A DNA stretch of 64,000 nucleotides, from assembly GCF_026342435.1 (NCBI RefSeq), contig NZ_JAPEMT010000001.1:3032501-3096500 (forward strand), written 5' to 3'. This stretch comes from Streptomyces sp. NBC_00237. Its GTDB lineage: Bacteria > Actinomycetota > Actinomycetes > Streptomycetales > Streptomycetaceae. The notes beneath the pieces are model-generated. The model was not told the origin of the DNA. It saw only the letters and a list, made by a program, of their open reading frames with translations, and ran no database searches. A program made the translations under genes and the position numbers. The first letter of the stretch is position 1. The number at the start of each line of letters is the position of its first letter. Shown piece after piece: positions 1 through 7,210 of this stretch.

Positions 1-683
1 CCACAGCGGTCGGCGCCATCGAGACGCTCATACTCCGCAGTCTCCCCGACGCCACGGTCATCGCGACTGCCGTCGACGCTGCGATTGGCTCCCGAACCTG
101 GGACGTCGAGGCAGACCCGTGGGCGGCTGTGCAGGAGATCGCCGCATCCGTGGGAGCGGTCTGCTTCGCGAATCCCGACGGGATTTTCACCATCGCTACC
201 CTGCCTGACCTGCTGACGACCGACCCGGCCTGGGCAGTTGAGGCGAGCGAGGGAGGCGTGTACGTCCGGGGCTCCCGGGGGATGTCCGCAGACCGCGTCT
301 ACAACGGGGTCCTGGCCCGCGGGGAAGGCGCGGAGGCGAACACCGCGCCTGTCCAGTGGCTCGCCACGGACGCCGACGCCGACAGCCCTACGTACTGGGG
401 CGGGCCGTTCGGGCGGCGACCCATGTTCTACAGCTCCAGCACCCTGACGTCGGTGAACGCCTGCCAAGCGGCGGCCAACCTGAAGCTCGCGGCAGGCCGC
501 GCACCCAACGCGAAGGGCGACTTCTCGGCTCTGCCGAACCCTGCCCTGGAGTGCGGCGACGTCATCCGTGTCACCCACCCGGACGGCCTCCGAGAGCTGC
601 ACCAGGTGCAGTCATTTAGCGTGCCGCTCGACGAGGGCGGCGACTTCCCGATCGCCACGATCTCGGCGAAGGAGGATGCGTGA
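1..683 (+). CDS. DUF5047-type phage tail protein (5' end outside window)
   Basis: The frame is open from base 3 and enters from the left, so only the C-terminal ~226 residues are present. The protein resembles the C-terminal part of the DUF5047 proteins of Streptomyces siphophages, thought to be baseplate or minor tail components. Visible blocks are a Trp-Asp-containing stretch, a Tyr/Trp-Gly-Gly-Pro-Phe-Gly segment and a C-terminal beta-rich stretch ending ISAKED. Its stop overlaps the GTG of the next gene by four bases, as in a phage late operon. The family is called by resemblance; a tail role is inferred from the neighbours. Confidence 0.6.
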   Translation, partial: TAVGAIETLILRSLPDATVIATAVDAAIGSRTWDVEADPWAAVQEIAASVGAVCFANPDGIFTIATLPDLLTTDPAWAVEASEGGVYVRGSRGMSADRVYNGVLARGEGAEANTAPVQWLATDADADSPTYWGGPFGRRPMFYSSSTLTSVNACQAAANLKLAAGRAPNAKGDFSALPNPALECGDVIRVTHPDGLRELHQVQSFSVPLDEGGDFPIATISAKEDA

Positions 684-1300
684 CGACCTCGGCGCACAGT
701 CAAGTGCGCGCTCTTGCTGGCGCGTTGAAGCAGCAGGCTGTCGATGTCGGCTCGGCAACGCCGTCCGTGCGCGGCGCCGACTTCCGCATGGCCACGGTCG
801 CCTCCGTGGCTGCGGACGGCACGATCGCCACCACCGACGGCATCAGCGCCCGCCGCGACGAGGCATACCAGGCGCCCGCCGTCGCCGACGTCATCGTCCT
901 GGAGGTCTCCGGCTCCGGCAGCTGGGTCGCCCGCGGCCGACTCGCCTCGACAACGGCACCGACAGGGGAGTGGGTCACCCCAGCCCTGGGTGCCGGGTAC
1001 ACCGCCCTGCTCGGCACCCCGCAGTACCGCATGGTCGTCATCGCAGGCCAGACGTGGATTCAGTGGCGGGGCGGCGTCCAGTGGACGACCTCCGGCACAC
1101 CGCCGCTGACAGGCAACATCCTGGCCGCCGCCCTACCGGTGGCATACAGGCCGACCGGGCAGCGGACCTTGCCGATAGCGGCCGGTGGCGCCGTGGTCAA
1201 GCTCGACGCCACGGCGGCCGGGCAGCTCCAGATCATCAACACGACCGCGGGCGGCCTCACGACGTGGGTCTCCCTCCACGGCGTCCAGTACACCCCCTAG
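680..1300 (+). CDS. Phage tail or appendage protein
   Basis: This 206-residue protein starts at a GTG that overlaps the upstream stop codon (GTGA), so translation is probably coupled. No catalytic motif is visible. The composition is rich in Ala, Thr, Gly and Val with repeated short beta-like segments, and a C-terminal block (roughly residues 105-206) contains paired Trp residues followed by NTT-Gly and LHGVQYTP. The next gene product has a similar C-terminal ending (SLNGLFYSL), suggesting that the two share a C-terminal receptor-binding or tail-fibre-like domain. Function is inferred from position between the tail gene and the endolysin. Confidence 0.55.
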   Translation: MTTSAHSQVRALAGALKQQAVDVGSATPSVRGADFRMATVASVAADGTIATTDGISARRDEAYQAPAVADVIVLEVSGSGSWVARGRLASTTAPTGEWVTPALGAGYTALLGTPQYRMVVIAGQTWIQWRGGVQWTTSGTPPLTGNILAAALPVAYRPTGQRTLPIAAGGAVVKLDATAAGQLQIINTTAGGLTTWVSLHGVQYTP

Positions 1301-1307
1301 GAGTCTC

Positions 1308-1940
1308 ATGCCGACCACTGACGCCTACGGGCAGGGCATCAGCATCACCTCGCCGACCGACCCGCCCGACATTCCCGCCACCGCGCAGGCCCTCGGCAGC
1401 GGGCTGGTGCCCCGGTCGGTCATGCGGTTCACGTCAGCTTCGCAGCGCAACGCCACGCTGACGTCTCCGATCGCCGGGATGGTCGCGTTCCTGACCACGG
1501 AGAAGCTGTTCACCGGATACGACGGCAGCGCGTGGGTCGTCCTCGCGGCGGGGTCATCGACGTGGTCGACGATCTCTCCGGCGTCCGGGTACAGCCACAA
1601 CGGGAACGACAACGGCACCGCTCAGTACCGGGTGGTCAATCTCTTCGGCGAGTTGACGGTGATGCTGCAGGGCGGCATCAACGTGCCGTACTCCGGATCC
1701 CCGGCCACCATCGGCAACGGCGGCATCCTCAACTCGACGCCACTGCCCGCTGCTGCCCGTCCCGCAGGTCTCCGCTCCGTCGCTGCCGCCTGCTCACAGG
1801 TCACCAGCGCCTCCAACACCGTCAAGGTGGATGCCCAATCGGACGGCTACCTGCGGATCGTCGGCACCACCGCCAGTAATGCGGCTAACCGCGTCACACC
1901 CCCGTGGGTCTCGTTGAACGGCCTCTTCTACAGCCTCTGA
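1308..1940 (+). CDS. Phage tail fibre-like protein
   Basis: The start chosen is the ATG at 1308, seven bases after the upstream stop and close behind a GGAG ribosome site; the frame is open further upstream but only inside the previous gene. The 210-residue product begins with a segment typical of actinophage appendage proteins (TDAYGQGI, then Pro/Asp-rich). Residues ~30-70 carry a conserved-looking AQRNATL...GMVAFLTTEKL...YDGSAW block, and the C-terminal half is beta-rich. It is probably a distal tail or host-recognition protein. A terminator-like hairpin at 1961-1983 separates it from the endolysin. Confidence 0.6.
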   Translation: MPTTDAYGQGISITSPTDPPDIPATAQALGSGLVPRSVMRFTSASQRNATLTSPIAGMVAFLTTEKLFTGYDGSAWVVLAAGSSTWSTISPASGYSHNGNDNGTAQYRVVNLFGELTVMLQGGINVPYSGSPATIGNGGILNSTPLPAAARPAGLRSVAAACSQVTSASNTVKVDAQSDGYLRIVGTTASNAANRVTPPWVSLNGLFYSL

Positions 1941-1960
1941 GCTGCACCAACTCCCGCGCC

Positions 1961-1983
1961 GCCCCGTCAAGTCGGGGCCTTTC
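1961..1983 (+). terminator. Short G+C hairpin between tail and lysis genes
   Basis: GCCCCG at 1961-1966 and CGGGGC at 1973-1978 form a six-base-pair stem with a six-base loop, followed by CCTTT. It lies 20 bases after the tail-fibre stop and just before the endolysin ribosome site. It could attenuate tail transcripts or simply be a processing hairpin. Confidence 0.45.
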
Positions 1984-2000
1984 GCATGTCTGGAGGAGTC

Positions 2001-2861
2001 ATGGCCTGGTATCCGGCCGCGAAGAAGATGGAACTCCAGCCGGAGTCGGACGCCCAACCCGCCATCCGGCCGACGCAGTTCATCGTGCATTCGATCGCCG
2101 CCCCATGGACGAAGGAGCGGATCTACGAGTACTGGCGGGACGATTCCAACCTCGAGAGCCACTTCGGCCAGTCCTTTGACGGTTCGATCGCTCAGTACAT
2201 CGGCACCGAGACCCGCGCGGACGCCAGCTACAAGGCGAACCGGCGGCCCGACGGCACTGGTGCCGTCTCGATCGAGACCGCCAGCAATCTCCAGCACACC
2301 GACCCGTGGACCGACGCGCAGGTCGAGGGCCTGATTCGGCTCGGCGTGTGGCTGCACCAGCGCCACGGGATCCCGCTGCGGATCTGCCGCACCGCCGACG
2401 ACCCCGGCTACGGCTACCACCGGCTCCACGCCGCGTGGGCGGTATCCGGCACCGCCTGCCCGGGGGACGCCCGGGTGAAGCAATTCAAGGAACAGGTGTT
2501 CCCGGGCATCGTCGCCCGCGCCACCGGCCACCAGCCCCCCGAGGAGGACGACATGCCCACAGCGGCAGAGATAGCCCACGCAGTCTGGTCACACACCGAG
2601 ACCGGCCCCACAGGCAGTAAGCCGGTCAGGACCGGCGCGGTCATCGGGTGGATGGACACCGTCCACGGCAACCAGGTCGCCGCCCTGAAGGCTCTCGATA
2701 TCAAGGTCAACGCCCTGTCCGCTGCGGTAGCCGCGCTCGCCAAGGTCATCGGCGACGGCAATGACGACGTCGACACTGCACAGGTTGTCGCTGCCGTCCG
2801 CGCGGCCATCGCCGAGGCGGTCATCGACGTGGACGTCAACATCAACGGACGGGAGTCCTGA
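2001..2861 (+). CDS. Phage endolysin, N-acetylmuramoyl-L-alanine amidase
   Basis: The ATG at 2001 has a perfect GGAGG five bases upstream; an in-frame ATG at 1986 has no such site. The 286-residue protein starts with an Amidase_2/PGRP fold that cuts the bond between muramic acid and the stem peptide. Likely zinc ligands are His30 (FIVHS), His140 or His143 (GYHRLH) and Cys153 (TACPG). Residues ~175-286 hold an acidic linker followed by a helical Ala/Val-rich segment similar to the C-terminal tails of other actinophage amidases, perhaps for wall binding or oligomerisation. The holin-like gene follows after two bases, supporting a lysis cassette. Confidence 0.85.
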   Translation: MAWYPAAKKMELQPESDAQPAIRPTQFIVHSIAAPWTKERIYEYWRDDSNLESHFGQSFDGSIAQYIGTETRADASYKANRRPDGTGAVSIETASNLQHTDPWTDAQVEGLIRLGVWLHQRHGIPLRICRTADDPGYGYHRLHAAWAVSGTACPGDARVKQFKEQVFPGIVARATGHQPPEEDDMPTAAEIAHAVWSHTETGPTGSKPVRTGAVIGWMDTVHGNQVAALKALDIKVNALSAAVAALAKVIGDGNDDVDTAQVVAAVRAAIAEAVIDVDVNINGRES

Positions 2862-2863
2862 CC

Positions 2864-3187
2864 ATGGAAGTACATCTCGACAAGGTCTACTGGATCGGCC
2901 TGCTCGTCAGCGTCCTGCTGCCCGTGCTCGTCGGCCTGGTCACTACCCGAGTCACCCACGCCGGAACCAAAGCGGTCCTGCTCCTGGCGCTGTCCGGCCT
3001 GAACGGCGTCCTCGTCGAGCTCGCGGCCCCGGGCCCCGGCTACGACTTCGGTACGTCCGTCATCCTCGCCCTCGTCACCTTCGCCACCGGCGTGCTGTCC
3101 CACTTCGGGCTGTGGAAGCCCGCCGGGGTCAGTGCCAGGGCGCAGGACTCGCTGATCACCTCGGCGAGCACACCGCGGGCCGTGTAG
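2864..3187 (+). CDS. Holin-like small membrane protein
   Basis: A 107-residue protein starting two bases after the endolysin stop. It has three hydrophobic stretches (about residues 8-28, 35-55 and 64-84) separated by short polar turns, and a polar tail ending in Arg-Ala-Val. Size, topology and position next to an amidase fit a phage holin, which would permeabilise the membrane so that the endolysin reaches the wall. No sequence motif proves this, and the following two genes also encode membrane proteins, so the holin/antiholin assignment is by context. Confidence 0.6.
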   Translation: MEVHLDKVYWIGLLVSVLLPVLVGLVTTRVTHAGTKAVLLLALSGLNGVLVELAAPGPGYDFGTSVILALVTFATGVLSHFGLWKPAGVSARAQDSLITSASTPRAV

Positions 3188-3634
3188 GTGAAGGGGGCGC
3201 TGCGGCAGGTCCGCGCGCACCTGGGCTTGAGGGGAACGTTTCTGCTGATCCTCGGCATCGGCAAGACCAGCTTCGGGATCGGCTTCATCGTCGAGCCGCC
3301 GCCGGAGCCTGCCCCGGGCCTCGCCCTCCTGACGCACTTCTGCCCGCTCACGTCGTGGGCCTGGCTGTGGATCATCGCCGGTGTTGTCACCCTTGGCTCG
3401 GCATTCCTGCAGGTGGGCCGCGATGGTGCGGGCTTCGTCGCCGCGCTCATCCCTCCTTCGGTATGGGCTGTCGCCTACACCGCAGCCGTCCTGGACGGCA
3501 GTTATCCCCGCGGCGGCATCGTCGCGATCTGGTATCTCACCTCGCACGTCGGGGTCATCATGTGGGCCGCCGGGGTGCCCGAGCATTCGGTACCCGCACC
3601 GCCGCGGCGCGCCCGGAAGGGCGTGGCTGGATGA
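3188..3634 (+). CDS. Phage-encoded multi-pass membrane protein
   Basis: The GTG at 3188 directly abuts the upstream stop. The 148-residue product has about four hydrophobic segments (near residues 17-36, 55-75, 82-102 and 115-135) and a short basic C-terminus. It resembles unnamed membrane proteins that lie in the lysis region of Streptomyces phages. A Glu-Pro-Pro-Pro-Glu turn separates the first two segments. Its ATGA overlap with the next gene indicates coupled translation. Possible roles are a second holin, an antiholin or a superinfection-exclusion factor; the sequence does not decide between them. Confidence 0.55.
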   Translation: MKGALRQVRAHLGLRGTFLLILGIGKTSFGIGFIVEPPPEPAPGLALLTHFCPLTSWAWLWIIAGVVTLGSAFLQVGRDGAGFVAALIPPSVWAVAYTAAVLDGSYPRGGIVAIWYLTSHVGVIMWAAGVPEHSVPAPPRRARKGVAG

Positions 3635-3990
3635 GCGTGTGGTCGGTGGTTGTGGCGGCTCTCGGGGCGCTGGGCGTCGTCACGGCCGGTCTGTTCGCGG
3701 CGCGGGCTACCCGGGCTGCGGCGGTGGCGACGGCGGAGGCCACCCGAGCGGCAGCTCAGGCGGCGGCCGGACCGGCTCAACGGGATGCAGACCTGAGGAT
3801 CCTGGAGGCGACCGTCACCCGTGTCGACGTTGAGAACGGAGCCCTGCGTGGCCGGGTGTCCAGGGTGGAGTCGCTGCTGCGGGCGTTCTCGTGGACGACG
3901 GACCGGTGGGCGGCACAGATGCACCGCGCGGGCATCGAGCCGGAGCCGCCGCACCCTCTGGTGGATGACTACAACCGAACTGGAGTGTGA
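3631..3990 (+). CDS. Single-span membrane protein with coiled coil (spanin- or DUF2746-like)
   Basis: The start is the ATG at 3631 in an ATGA overlap with the preceding stop; the much longer open frame upstream is a shadow. The 119-residue protein has one N-terminal membrane segment (about residues 4-23), then a long Ala/Arg/Glu-rich helix (25-90) predicted to form a coiled coil, and an acidic, Pro-containing tail. Similar N-anchored coiled-coil proteins are common at the end of actinophage lysis modules. It could bridge holin and wall or regulate holin timing. No enzyme motif is seen. Confidence 0.55.
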   Translation: MSVWSVVVAALGALGVVTAGLFAARATRAAAVATAEATRAAAQAAAGPAQRDADLRILEATVTRVDVENGALRGRVSRVESLLRAFSWTTDRWAAQMHRAGIEPEPPHPLVDDYNRTGV

Positions 3991-4313
3991 TGATGCCTCA
4001 ACGTCCCGCCCGCCCTCGCGTGGACGAGACGGCCGGTGACCTGGGGTCGCTGGTGCGCCTTGGCCTTGCTGACCCACCACCGGAACCCGCCCCGCCACCG
4101 GCCCACGAGCTGCCGGATGCTGCCCAGTCCGGCATGGAGCGCGCCAACGAAGCCAGGCTTCAGGCCGCTCTGTCGGAGTCGGGGGTGTCCAAGGGCGGGC
4201 GTGACGAGCACGTCATTGACGTACTGGCCCGGCTCGACCCGGCGGACGTCGACGCGGTCGCGGCGTGGCTGAAGCAGAAGAAGGACAAGGACGAAACAGG
4301 CCCGAAGAAGTGA
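3987..4313 (+). CDS. Hypothetical phage protein
   Basis: A 108-residue soluble protein whose start region is GTG-ATG-ATG at 3987/3990/3993, overlapping the upstream stop; which codon is used cannot be settled. Residues ~30-50 are a Pro/Glu-rich linker. The second half is a charged helix-turn-helix-like stretch with Asp-Pro-Ala-Asp-Val-Asp followed by Trp-Leu and a Lys-rich tail. I do not recognise the family. It is the last gene of the late operon, four bases before a strong terminator. Confidence 0.5.
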   Translation: MMMPQRPARPRVDETAGDLGSLVRLGLADPPPEPAPPPAHELPDAAQSGMERANEARLQAALSESGVSKGGRDEHVIDVLARLDPADVDAVAAWLKQKKDKDETGPKK

Positions 4314-4317
4314 ACAG

Positions 4318-4341
4318 CCCCCACCGCCTTGGCGGTGGGGG
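4318..4341 (+). terminator. Rho-independent-type terminator of the late operon
   Basis: CCCCCACCGCC (4318-4328) is the exact inverse of GGCGGTGGGGG (4331-4341), giving a ten-base-pair stem with a tight CTTG-type loop. It lies four bases after the last lysis-region gene. A weak TATT follows; Streptomyces terminators often lack a long T run. Confidence 0.8.
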
Positions 4342-4364
4342 TATTCGTCTGTCCATCCACACCG

Positions 4365-4401
4365 GTACAGCTTGACGCTGTACAGCTTCAGGCTGTAGCT
4401 T
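4365..4401 (+). promoter_or_regulatory. Promoter embedded in three operator-like repeats
   Basis: GTACAGCTTGACGCT (4365-4379), GTACAGCTTCAGGCT (4380-4394) and GTAGCTT (4395-4401) form a tandem array with a 15-base period. At the junction GCTGTACAGC (4377-4386) is a perfect palindrome. TTGACG (4372-4377) with TAGCTT (4396-4401) gives a -35/-10 pair at 18 bases. A repressor bound to the palindrome would cover the promoter of the gene starting at 4442. Confidence 0.55.
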
Positions 4402-4441
4402 GATGGATGTCAGGTGAATCGGGCCGAAGGGGGCAACACTC

Positions 4442-4864
4442 ATGGCCATCAGCCGCACGGAAGCCACGCAGATCCTCAACGAAGCAACCGCAGCAGGAAT
4501 CAGCGAGGCCACGATCGAAGAGTGGACCGTGGAGCTGGGCGCCTACCGATTCGCCCTCACCAGCCCGAACGGCAACCCCCCGAGCCGCACGATCGCCACG
4601 CAGATCCGCGACCGTATCCGCGCCCACACCCCGGTTGCCCAGCAGGCCGGGAGCGTCGAACCTGTCACGCCTCCGGTCTCCACACCGAGTACCGAGATGG
4701 CCACCGAACGCCAGGTCGCGTACATCCTCAGCCTGCTGGATCAGCGCAGGCGGTCCGGCGAGGGCGGCGGCTTCTTCCAGGGCCCCACCAACCGCCAGGG
4801 CGTCGAACGCCTCACCCGCGCTGAGGCGACCACGTACATCCGCTCCTTGAAGGGCGACTACTGA
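4442..4864 (+). CDS. Small two-part protein of actinophages/integrative elements
   Basis: A 140-residue protein beginning at ATG 4442, after a GGGGG-containing ribosome site and downstream of the repeat-operator promoter. The first ~60 residues form an Arg-Thr-Glu-Ala-Thr helix followed by a small beta hairpin. After a Pro/Thr-rich linker, residues ~85-140 start with ATERQVAYILSLL and end with LTRAEATTYIRSLK, a helical module common at the ends of Streptomyces element-encoded proteins and reminiscent of DUF3072. It may bind nucleic acid, but this is inference. Its TGA overlaps the next ATG by one base. Confidence 0.55.
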   Translation: MAISRTEATQILNEATAAGISEATIEEWTVELGAYRFALTSPNGNPPSRTIATQIRDRIRAHTPVAQQAGSVEPVTPPVSTPSTEMATERQVAYILSLLDQRRRSGEGGGFFQGPTNRQGVERLTRAEATTYIRSLKGDY

Positions 4865-5433
4865 TGACCATCGTGAACATCAAGCTCCGCTGGAACGACG
4901 GCGATATCGAGGCACCCTACGACGACGTCGACTTGACGCGGCTCACCCCCCGCGCGCGCAGTGTGGCCGAGGCCATCGCGCAGACCTCGCTGCGTACCGC
5001 CACCAACATCTGGTTGGAGCACGACACCCCCATCCGCGACGCCACCCCGGACTGGGGGATGTGGCACACGGAGGAGGAGGCCGCACTTCCTGAGCGTCGA
5101 CCGTGGCGCGGCTGGGCACGATATCCCGCAGCCTCAACCGTTGATCCGCACGACTATCTGGAGACTGAAGCGCGGAAGATCCCTCCGGACTGGCACGTCC
5201 TCGGCACCGACACAGACCACGCCGTCCCGTCCAAGGACGCCGGAGCCGCCGACACCGGCATGACACGCGACATGGTGCTGACCTACCTCCGCGAGCGAGG
5301 CCGTCCCATCGGCGCATCCACCTGGACCGGGTACGTGGCTCGGCAGCAAGCGCCCAGGCCGTCACGGCACGTGGGGCGCACCCCCCTGTGGGAGAGGCAG
5401 GACATCGACGACTGGCTCAGCGCGCGGAGCTAG
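4864..5433 (+). CDS. Protein with C-terminal excisionase-like winged helix
   Basis: A 189-residue protein translationally coupled to the upstream gene (TGATG). The N-terminal ~100 residues are acidic and not recognised. Residues ~130-189 resemble a MerR/excisionase winged helix: a Met-Thr-Arg-Asp-Met-Val helix, a second helix with Thr-Trp-Thr-Gly-Tyr-Val, a basic wing with Pro-Arg-Pro, then a Gly-Arg-Thr-Pro-Leu-Trp strand and a final Asp-Ile-Asp-Asp-Trp helix. Such domains act as directionality factors or repressors in mobile elements. Its stop codon lies in a CTAG shared with the convergent gene. Confidence 0.55.
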   Translation: MTIVNIKLRWNDGDIEAPYDDVDLTRLTPRARSVAEAIAQTSLRTATNIWLEHDTPIRDATPDWGMWHTEEEAALPERRPWRGWARYPAASTVDPHDYLETEARKIPPDWHVLGTDTDHAVPSKDAGAADTGMTRDMVLTYLRERGRPIGASTWTGYVARQQAPRPSRHVGRTPLWERQDIDDWLSARS

Positions 5434-5762
5434 TCCAGCAGCCCGAGTGCCGTGTCCGGCCTGCATGCGGGACACGGCTCGGCCCCCTCGGCGATCGCCC
5501 GCCGGGCCGCGTCGATGCCGATGCCCTTGACCCGTCCGCCGTGCAGCCCGCAGTCGCCCCGGTGGATCGCCCCGGGGCCGCCGTGCGGGCTCGGCTCGGC
5601 CAGCCACTCCGGCGGCGGCTCCCGCAGGAGCTCGTCCTCCCGCCGACGGGAGAGCTCCGCCTCTTCGGCTCGGTGGATCGCCGTCCGTATCCGTTCCAGC
5701 TGCATGACGTGCCAGGTCTCCAGTGTGCGGAGACGCAGCAGGTCAGGGGGCAGATCGGACAT
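5430..5762 (-). CDS. DUF6233-type protein
   Basis: A 110-residue protein on the minus strand with the HRGDC...CxxC pattern (His-Arg-Gly-Asp-Cys near residue 70, Cys-Pro-Ala-Cys near 98) typical of the DUF6233 family, which is frequent in Streptomyces accessory regions. The N-terminal half is a long charged helix with Trp-His. The Cys/His residues could bind a metal. It is the second gene of a minus-strand pair, starting two bases after the stop of the gene at 5765-6127, and its stop codon overlaps the stop of the opposing gene. Function is unknown. Confidence 0.6.
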   Translation of the reverse strand: MSDLPPDLLRLRTLETWHVMQLERIRTAIHRAEEAELSRRREDELLREPPPEWLAEPSPHGGPGAIHRGDCGLHGGRVKGIGIDAARRAIAEGAEPCPACRPDTALGLLD

Positions 5763-5764
5763 GA

Positions 5765-6127
5765 CTACGCGGCGTCCGCTTTCGGCCGGGTGACGTCCTT
5801 GAGCGCCGACCGGGCGGCCACCCGCTGGGACACGTCGGTCGTCTGCCAGTAGTCGTGGGTGTACACCTGCTCGGACAGCTCCAGCACCAGGGACTGCAGG
5901 CGGGCGGCCTCGGCGACCTGCTCCTCGGTGTACCCCTCGGTCGTCTCGAACTCCCTGTTGTGCCGCTCGCCGGTTTCGGGGTCGATCGTGGGCTGCCTGC
6001 TGGTGTAGCCCTCGGCGGGGACGACGGACCAGGGGAGGGTGCGGCTGTACCCCTGCAGCTCAGCCGTCGTCTCGTGGAGGCGGGTCTGCGCGTCGAGGAG
6101 GTCCTGCGGGAACGTGAAGGAGGCCAT
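5765..6127 (-). CDS. Hypothetical helical protein
   Basis: A 120-residue protein with no recognised domain. The sequence suggests an N-terminal amphipathic helix (Phe-Pro-Gln-Asp-Leu-Leu-Asp-Ala), a middle loop with Trp-Ser-Val-Val-Pro and Pro-Glu-Thr-Gly-Glu, and a long C-terminal helix. It is first in a two-gene minus-strand unit with the DUF6233-type gene and divergent from the gene at 6319, so the 190-base gap between them must hold both promoters. A damage-type promoter in that gap faces the plus-strand gene. Confidence 0.5.
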   Translation of the reverse strand: MASFTFPQDLLDAQTRLHETTAELQGYSRTLPWSVVPAEGYTSRQPTIDPETGERHNREFETTEGYTEEQVAEAARLQSLVLELSEQVYTHDYWQTTDVSQRVAARSALKDVTRPKADAA

Positions 6128-6202
6128 GCTCGAATGATACGTCTGTTCGATTACCGGTGCGCGGAGGCACCCCGACAGGTCACCCGGACGAGTCCCCGTC
6201 GA

Positions 6203-6225
6203 CTGTCAGTGCCCGCCGATACCCT
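6203..6225 (+). promoter_or_regulatory. PafBC-type (RecA-independent) DNA-damage promoter
   Basis: CTGTCAGTG (6203-6211), eight bases, then TACCCT (6220-6225) fits the actinobacterial consensus TTGTCRGTG-N8-TANNNT in every fixed position but the first. Transcription would start near 6232, about 87 bases before the GTG at 6319. The consensus comes from published work on mycobacteria and Streptomyces, recalled here. Confidence 0.65.
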
Positions 6226-6318
6226 GGCAGCACACACTCCCTAGTACAGGGGATTGCTGCTGCTGGACCGCCCTGCCCGGGACTGCGCCTGGGTGGGGCG
6301 GTTGCAGAAGGAGGAGCC

Positions 6319-6645
6319 GTGCCCATCCAGCTCATCCCGATCCTTGTTGCCGAGACCGCTTACGCCATCATCTGCGTCTTCTACGGTGCGCGACCTGGGG
6401 CATCCATGTGGCTGAGGTGGCCGCTCATCGTGTGGGCCCGGATGGCATACGGTCCGCCGCCCGCAAAGCCCCTCCCGCGCCCTAACTACGCGAAGATCCT
6501 CCAGCTTGAGCGCGAGCTCGGCATGTCCGATGAGCAACCCATGCGCGCCGAGAAGGTCTGTCTGGTGAAGGGCTGCCGCGACGAGGACGTCCTCGAGTTC
6601 CGCAGCTGGACTGGGACACTGCTCGTCCGCGTACACGAACACTGA
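6319..6645 (+). CDS. Hypothetical protein with N-terminal membrane helix, damage-promoter driven
   Basis: The GTG at 6319 follows GAAGGAGGAG at optimal distance and lies after the predicted transcription start, so the longer open frame from 6157 is rejected. The 108-residue protein begins with a hydrophobic helix (residues 2-22), a short positively charged turn, a second partly hydrophobic stretch with Trp residues, then a soluble part containing Cys-Leu-Val-Lys-Gly-Cys and a Leu-Glu-Phe-Arg-Ser-Trp strand. I do not recognise it. The gene at 6654 follows eight bases later, probably in the same transcript. Confidence 0.55.
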   Translation: MPIQLIPILVAETAYAIICVFYGARPGASMWLRWPLIVWARMAYGPPPAKPLPRPNYAKILQLERELGMSDEQPMRAEKVCLVKGCRDEDVLEFRSWTGTLLVRVHEH

Positions 6646-6653
6646 GGAGACCC

Positions 6654-7028
6654 GTGAGCGACGACCTGGTGGACTTCCTGAGGGCTCGCCTCGACGCGAT
6701 CCAACGCCGCGAAGAGGGGCAGCGGTCCATCTCCGGCAACCTCGGCTTCGACTGGACCCAGTACGGCGGCGACGATGACTACGTCCTGATCGGCAAGGAC
6801 GAGCGCGTGCCTGTGGACGAGTTCTACGAGCGGTACGGGGAATCTGCCGCCGACCCGCAGGTCCTCGCCGACGTCGACGCCAAGCGGCGGATCGTGGACG
6901 GCATCGCCGACGCTGACCCGCACGGTGCACACATCACCGGGATGTTCACCGCCTGGGATGTGCTCCGCCTGCTCGCGCTCCCCTTCGCCGACCACCCGGA
7001 TTACCAGCCCGAGTGGCGCCCGAGCTAA
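6654..7028 (+). CDS. DUF6221 family protein
   Basis: A 124-residue protein starting with GTG after a GAGGAG site. It shows the DUF6221 signature: an N-terminal DDLVDFLRARLD helix, a central ADVDAKRRIVD helix and a C-terminal Leu-Ala-Leu-Pro-Phe-Ala-Asp-His-Pro-Asp-Tyr ending. The family is common in Streptomyces genomes and elements, and its function is unknown. It is probably cotranscribed with the gene at 6319 from the damage-type promoter. Its TAA overlaps the stop of the opposite-strand gene at 7025. Confidence 0.65.
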   Translation: MSDDLVDFLRARLDAIQRREEGQRSISGNLGFDWTQYGGDDDYVLIGKDERVPVDEFYERYGESAADPQVLADVDAKRRIVDGIADADPHGAHITGMFTAWDVLRLLALPFADHPDYQPEWRPS

Positions 7029-7207
7029 GCCGCCTCCACCAGCTCCGCGCGCACCGCGTCCGCCCACTCCACCAGCAGCTCCTGATACCGGGCCTCCTGC
7101 GCAGGCGACAGGGAGCCGTCGGAGGCGTACTGCCACAGGCTGCGGATCTCCGCGTTCACCGCGGCAGCAGCGCGCGCGGGAGTACGGCGGGGAGAGGTTG
7201 GGGGCAT
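7025..7207 (-). CDS. 60-aa helical protein, probably leaderless
   Basis: The product is a short, mostly helical protein: a Pro/Arg-rich N-terminus, then Ala-rich and Leu/Glu-rich helices with two Trp residues. No family is recognised. A very good damage-type promoter (7236-7214) puts the -10 box seven bases before the ATG, so the mRNA probably has no leader. The promoter sits inside the last codons of the flavoprotein gene. The gene converges with the DUF6221 gene and overlaps it by four bases. Its unusual promoter is the main evidence that this short ORF is real. Confidence 0.55.
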   Translation of the reverse strand: MPPTSPRRTPARAAAAVNAEIRSLWQYASDGSLSPAQEARYQELLVEWADAVRAELVEAA

Positions 7208-7210
7208 GGA

